Of a DNA stretch of 64,000 nt, positions 60,367 to 64,000 are shown piece by piece. Each line of letters starts with the position of its first letter. The first letter of the stretch is position 1. The DNA comes from Bacteroidota bacterium (GTDB lineage Bacteria > Bacteroidota > Bacteroidia > Chitinophagales > Chitinophagaceae). The stretch covers positions 248,001 through 312,000 of the forward strand of contig VGFP01000001.1 in NCBI GenBank assembly GCA_016868855.1, read 5' to 3'. The notes below the pieces were generated by a model. That model did no database searches. It was not told the DNA's origin and saw nothing but the letters and a program-made list of their open reading frames with translations. The translations under genes were made by a program, and so were the position numbers.

Positions 60367-61611
60367 ATGTTCGGCTTACTTCGACATAAAAGCTTCTCCG
60401 CGTTGGCACATGCAGAATTCAGCACCTATATCGTCGCGCGCTTTTTCTTCATCATGGTATTGACCATGCAGGCAACATTGATCAGCTGGAAAGTTTTTGA
60501 AATCACGAAAGATCCATTCAGCATTGGATTGATAGGACTGGTTGAGTTTGTGCCTGCAGTGATCATGGCTTTGTACTCTGGCTATATCATTGATAAGAGT
60601 GACAAAAAAAAGTTATTGCACCTGAGCATTGCAGCCAATTTATTGCTCACCATTTTATTTGCCTATATCACCAGCAAAGACGCATCCAATTACTTGTCCC
60701 AACATACAGTGTTGATCATCATATACATCATCGCCTTTTGCACGGGTATTGCACGTGCCTTCAGCGGTCCCACTTCATTTGCATTGGTGAGCATGCTGGT
60801 GCCCAAAGAAAAAATCCCCAACGCCATCAGCTGGCATAGCAGTTCATGGCAGATTGCAGGAGTAGGCGGACCCGCATTGGGGGGATTGTTATATGGCGCT
60901 AAAGGCATCACTTTCACATTCACCCTGATGATCATCATGATGACCATTGCAGTGATCATTTTGTTCTTTATCGGACCAAAGCCGCCTGCAACCCAACTGA
61001 AAGGTGAACCCATGCTCAAAAGCATCAGAGAGGGATTCAAATTCGTATGGAATACCAAAGAAATTTTGGGAGTCATAACACTTGACCTGTTTGCAGTTTT
61101 TTTTGGTGGAGCAACTGCATTGCTCCCCTATTTTTCTGATGTGATACTTAAAACAGGAGCAGAGGGATTGGGCATCCTGAGAGCGGCACCAGGAATAGGT
61201 GCCATCATTGTTATGCTCATCATCAATTTTATACCCATGAAATCCAATCAGGGAAAATGGATGTTGCTTTGTGTAGCAGGATTTGGATTGAGCATCATCA
61301 TATTTGGTTTGTCAAGTTGGTTCTGGATCTCATTTGGAGCATTGCTGATCTCAGGTCTATTGGATGGCATCAGCATCATCGTCAGATCAACAGTGCTTCA
61401 ACTCAAAACACCCGAGCATATGAAAGGAAGGGTTTCAGCACTGAATAGCATCTTCATCATTTCCTCCAATGAATTAGGGGCTTTTGAAAGTGGTTTTGCA
61501 TCAAGAATCATGGGAGTTGTTCCATCTGTAGTATTTGGAGGAGCCATGACCATTGGCATAGTGGTCTATACTTGGTTCAAACTGCCCGGTGTGAGAAAAA
61601 TCACTTATTAG
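60367..61611 (+). CDS. MFS transporter (MFS_3 type)
   Basis: 414 aa with about twelve hydrophobic helices. Features are FEITKDPFSIGLIGLVEFVPA near helix 2, the basic loop DKSDKKKLLHLS, IARAFSGPTSFALVSMLVPK, and MKGRVSALNSIFIISSNELG in the second half, typical of the EntS-like/MFS_3 exporters. The substrate is unknown (drug or siderophore-like efflux is usual for the family). It ends 1 base before the convergent YkgJ gene. Confidence 0.93.
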   Translation: MFGLLRHKSFSALAHAEFSTYIVARFFFIMVLTMQATLISWKVFEITKDPFSIGLIGLVEFVPAVIMALYSGYIIDKSDKKKLLHLSIAANLLLTILFAYITSKDASNYLSQHTVLIIIYIIAFCTGIARAFSGPTSFALVSMLVPKEKIPNAISWHSSSWQIAGVGGPALGGLLYGAKGITFTFTLMIIMMTIAVIILFFIGPKPPATQLKGEPMLKSIREGFKFVWNTKEILGVITLDLFAVFFGGATALLPYFSDVILKTGAEGLGILRAAPGIGAIIVMLIINFIPMKSNQGKWMLLCVAGFGLSIIIFGLSSWFWISFGALLISGLLDGISIIVRSTVLQLKTPEHMKGRVSALNSIFIISSNELGAFESGFASRIMGVVPSVVFGGAMTIGIVVYTWFKLPGVRKITY

Positions 61612-61612
61612 T

Positions 61613-62098
61613 CTACCTCGCCTCCTGCATCAACTTTTCGATTACAAAATAAGCAGCCGGACAAAAGCTTGTATTTTTCAGCGTCAGCTGAGGACGCTTG
61701 ATGAAAACATCTTCATCAGTATACGGAAACCTTCGGCAATCTGAAGGACGATCATCGTAAATGGAACAAAAATTGTCTGAACCAAGGAAGGGACAAGGCT
61801 TGTTTTTTAAAACATAATCGCCCTCTTCATCTATTTTGAGATAGGTTTCAATGAAAACACTCTCTTTTAAAGAAAGCACCTTGCTGATGCGTTTGATATC
61901 GGGTGTTTTGAACCTGGGGGAATAATGTTTGCAGCAATTCGCACATGCCAGACAATCTACCTGTTCAAATGCCTCCTCATGAAGGGCGGGCAGCTCACGG
62001 ATGACCTTGTTTTTATCGGCCCTGGCCAGAAATTGTTTGTACAGCTTTTGACGTTCAGATGACTTCTTTTCCCAGTTTTTTAACAATGCCTCAGACAT
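61613..62098 (-). CDS. YkgJ family cysteine-cluster protein
   Basis: 161 aa. The cysteine cluster is CLACANCCKHYSPRF (about 49-63) with further cysteines in KPCPFLGSDNFCSIYDDRPSDCRRFPY (about 100-126). The family (UPF0153/CxxCxxCC) is thought to bind a metal or an Fe-S cluster and has no confirmed reaction. A TAATTTTG promoter element lies only 4 bases upstream of the ATG. Confidence 0.9.
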   Translation of the reverse strand: MSEALLKNWEKKSSERQKLYKQFLARADKNKVIRELPALHEEAFEQVDCLACANCCKHYSPRFKTPDIKRISKVLSLKESVFIETYLKIDEEGDYVLKNKPCPFLGSDNFCSIYDDRPSDCRRFPYTDEDVFIKRPQLTLKNTSFCPAAYFVIEKLMQEAR

Positions 62099-62102
62099 GG
62101 CT

Positions 62103-62110
62103 CAAAATTA
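62103..62110 (-). promoter_or_regulatory. -7 element TAATTTTG of the YkgJ gene
   Basis: Exact TAnnTTTG, four bases between it and the ATG at 62098, implying a leaderless mRNA. Confidence 0.5.
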
Positions 62111-62202
62111 GTCCAAATCACGCAAGCAATGATTGTTTCACCAATTAATCCACATTCAGTTATCAACTTGCACAAAGCATTCAATCAGTGCTGGGATTGA
62201 AG

Positions 62203-62210
62203 TAAATTTG
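62203..62210 (+). promoter_or_regulatory. -7 element TAAATTTG of gcvP
   Basis: Exact TAnnTTTG, 38 bases before the gcvP ATG. Confidence 0.5.
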
Positions 62211-62247
62211 CAGCTCTAATTGACCCTAACCTTAAATCGTTGGTTAC

Positions 62248-64000
62248 ATGAATCTTATTGAGCAACAATCAAAAGAATTTCAGTCAAGACATATCGGAAC
62301 AAGTGAATCAGAAATGAACGAGATGCTTCACCTCACCGGTGAAAAAAATCTCGATGAGCTGGTTGACAAAACCATTCCATCCAATATCAAAAATCAATCA
62401 TCCATGCAATTGCCTGCTTCAATGAGTGAGGCAGCTTATTTACAGCATATCATGGAAGTTGGACAAAAAAATATTGTTGCAAAAAATTTTATTGGTCAGG
62501 GTTATTACGGTACACATACACCAAGTGTGATTTTGAGAAATATTTTTGAGAATCCAGGTTGGTACACACAATACACGCCCTACCAAGCAGAGATCGCACA
62601 GGGACGGTTGGAAAGTTTGTTGAATTTCCAAACCATGGTTACAGATCTCACCGGACTCCCAATTGCAAATGCATCGTTGCTCGATGAGGCTACTGCTGCT
62701 GCAGAAGCAATGACCATGTTTTTCAATTTTCTGAACAAGCAGGATCATATTGAAAGACCAAAGTTTTTTGTAGATGAGGACTGCTTTCCTCAAACATTGG
62801 ATGTACTGATCACCAGAGCATTGCCGGTTGGTATTGAAATCGTGGTTGGTAAAGCAGCATCCGCTAACATAGACAACAGCTATTTTGGTGCGCTTGTGCA
62901 ATATCCCAACAATATCGGGGGACTCGTCAACCACAAAGAATTTATTGATAAGGTGCACGCTGTGGGAGCATATGTAGTCATGACAACTGATTTACTTGCA
63001 TTGACCCTGATTGCCTCTCCAGGTGAACTGGGTGCAGATGTTGCCTGCGGATCGGCGCAAAGATTTGGCGTTCCCCTTGGATATGGGGGTCCGCATGCCG
63101 CCTTCTTTGCAACCAAAGATGAATTCAAAAGAAATATACCTGGACGCATCATTGGCATCAGCATCGATGCCCATGGTAACAGGGCATTGAGAATGGCGCT
63201 TCAAACCAGAGAACAACACATCAAAAGAGAAAAAGCTACATCCAATATATGCACTGCTCAGGCGCTTCTTTCAAACATGGCAGCCATGTATGCGGTTTAC
63301 CATGGTCCATCTGGATTGAAAAAAATTGCAACCCGGACATCCATGTTGGCAAAAACTGCAGCGGAAGCTATCAAGAGCAAAGGATTTCAGCTCGCTTCCG
63401 AATCATTTTTTGATACAATTGCCGTGCGTACAAATGATGCAGAGCGCATCTTTTCTGCCGCTGCAAAAAGAAATATCAACTTTAGAAAAATTTCAGCAGA
63501 TTCTCTTGGTATTTCTTTTGATGAGACTTCAACTCCACCTGATGTATTGGATATTTTGCAATGCTTTGATGAGAACAGTACAGCAGCCATTGCGCTTTCT
63601 GAAAATGAATTGCTGTCCAATATTCCAACTGCACTAACCAGAACATCTCCTTATTTGTTGCATCCTGTGTTCAATTCACACCACAGTGAAAGCAAAATGA
63701 TGCGGTATATCAAATCACTTGAGAACAAAGACCTCTCACTCAATACATCGATGATTTCTCTTGGAAGTTGCACCATGAAATTGAATGCTGCTTCTGAAAT
63801 GATGCCATTGAGCTGGGCTTGTTGGTCATCCATTCACCCTTTTGCCCCCTTGCATCAAACCAAGGGTTATCAACAAATCATTGATGAGTTGTCAGCTTAT
63901 CTCAGTGAGATAACCGGATTCGATGCATGCAGTCTGCAGCCCAACAGCGGCGCCCAAGGCGAGTATGCAGGATTGCTGACGATTCGTGAATACCATTTGT
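62248..64000 (+). CDS. gcvP: glycine dehydrogenase (decarboxylating), P-protein, cut by window edge
   Basis: 584 codons seen from the ATG at 62248; the full enzyme is about 950 aa, so the C-terminal part with the PLP lysine lies outside. The start has FQSRHIGTSESEMNEMLHLTG. The first half shows FIGQGYYGTHTPSVILRNIF, ANASLLDEATAAAEAM, GSAQRFGVPLGYGGPHAAFF and IKREKATSNICTAQALL. The second half begins with ISLGSCTMKLNAASEM and SLQPNSGAQGEYAGLL. It decarboxylates glycine in the glycine-cleavage system. H- and T-protein genes are not in the window. Confidence 0.96.
   Translation, partial: MNLIEQQSKEFQSRHIGTSESEMNEMLHLTGEKNLDELVDKTIPSNIKNQSSMQLPASMSEAAYLQHIMEVGQKNIVAKNFIGQGYYGTHTPSVILRNIFENPGWYTQYTPYQAEIAQGRLESLLNFQTMVTDLTGLPIANASLLDEATAAAEAMTMFFNFLNKQDHIERPKFFVDEDCFPQTLDVLITRALPVGIEIVVGKAASANIDNSYFGALVQYPNNIGGLVNHKEFIDKVHAVGAYVVMTTDLLALTLIASPGELGADVACGSAQRFGVPLGYGGPHAAFFATKDEFKRNIPGRIIGISIDAHGNRALRMALQTREQHIKREKATSNICTAQALLSNMAAMYAVYHGPSGLKKIATRTSMLAKTAAEAIKSKGFQLASESFFDTIAVRTNDAERIFSAAAKRNINFRKISADSLGISFDETSTPPDVLDILQCFDENSTAAIALSENELLSNIPTALTRTSPYLLHPVFNSHHSESKMMRYIKSLENKDLSLNTSMISLGSCTMKLNAASEMMPLSWACWSSIHPFAPLHQTKGYQQIIDELSAYLSEITGFDACSLQPNSGAQGEYAGLLTIREYHL

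Noticed and set aside
62440-62958. 172-aa minus-strand ORF
   Set aside because: Shadow of gcvP; Cys/His-rich antisense reading with no signal or domain.
1-64000. CRISPR array or long tandem repeats
   Set aside because: No regularly spaced direct repeats seen at any position; only protein-level TPR and PD40 repeats.

Overview
The window looks like chromosome of a Bacteroidota bacterium, probably of the Chitinophagia type. Four things point there. Many genes are preceded by the phylum's TAnnTTTG -7 promoter element, sometimes with a TTTG -33 element about 17-20 bases upstream. A subtilase ends in a type IX secretion sorting domain. Several families are typical of the phylum: HU-CCDC81, a half-size TauE/SafE protein, and TPR plus outer-membrane barrel operons. 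Base composition is moderately AT-rich. No rRNA operon, CRISPR array, prophage or intact insertion sequence was seen.

Layout. 1-6.1 kb (minus): an operon of a large TPR protein, an outer-membrane barrel, an HU-CCDC81 membrane protein and a methyltransferase cut by the window edge. 6.2-8.8 kb (plus): cinA and a 2-oxoacid dehydrogenase E2. 8.8-14.2 kb (minus): exonuclease, dolichol-phosphate-mannose-type glycosyltransferase, EamA transporter and S9 peptidase. 14.3-16.1 kb: a tiny lipoprotein, an outer-membrane protein and a DUF2147 protein. 16.1-18.4 kb: the only clearly accessory stretch, with three AT-rich unknown genes in one operon, then an IS3 transposase remnant joined to the first third of a tyrosine recombinase, next to ssrA. 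18.4-20.0 kb: tmRNA, tRNA-Leu(CAA), terminators, a possible structured small RNA and a shortened dodecin. 20.2-26.0 kb: cystathionine beta-synthase, then a hisGDCB operon with a classical histidine attenuator (leader peptide MHHHHHFFPKG). 26-34.7 kb: GH16 glucanase, M1 peptidase, proline dehydrogenase, response regulator, citrate synthase, LptF/G permease and photolyase. 34.7-43.8 kb: a short LuxR regulator, mnmA, a lipoprotein gene broken by an in-frame TGA, a secreted subtilase, an RsmB-like methyltransferase and odhB-odhA. 43.9-51.6 kb: rpsT, guaA, a PD40 propeller, TPR lipoprotein, rpe, phoH, lipoprotein, crcB and others. 51.6-64 kb: clpB, a serine-hydrolase-like protein lacking its catalytic residues, queG, ABC permease, sppA, folK, deoxynucleoside kinase, MFS transporter, YkgJ protein and the first part of gcvP.

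Most genes are central metabolism, translation, envelope and protein quality control. Two TCA-cycle units are present (citrate synthase; odhA/odhB). The least-explained parts are the 16.1-18.1 kb island remnant and the 19.5-19.65 kb RNA-like element. The best-supported regulatory system is the his attenuator. A recurring pattern is a -7 element only 3-7 bases before the start codon, which suggests several leaderless or nearly leaderless mRNAs.
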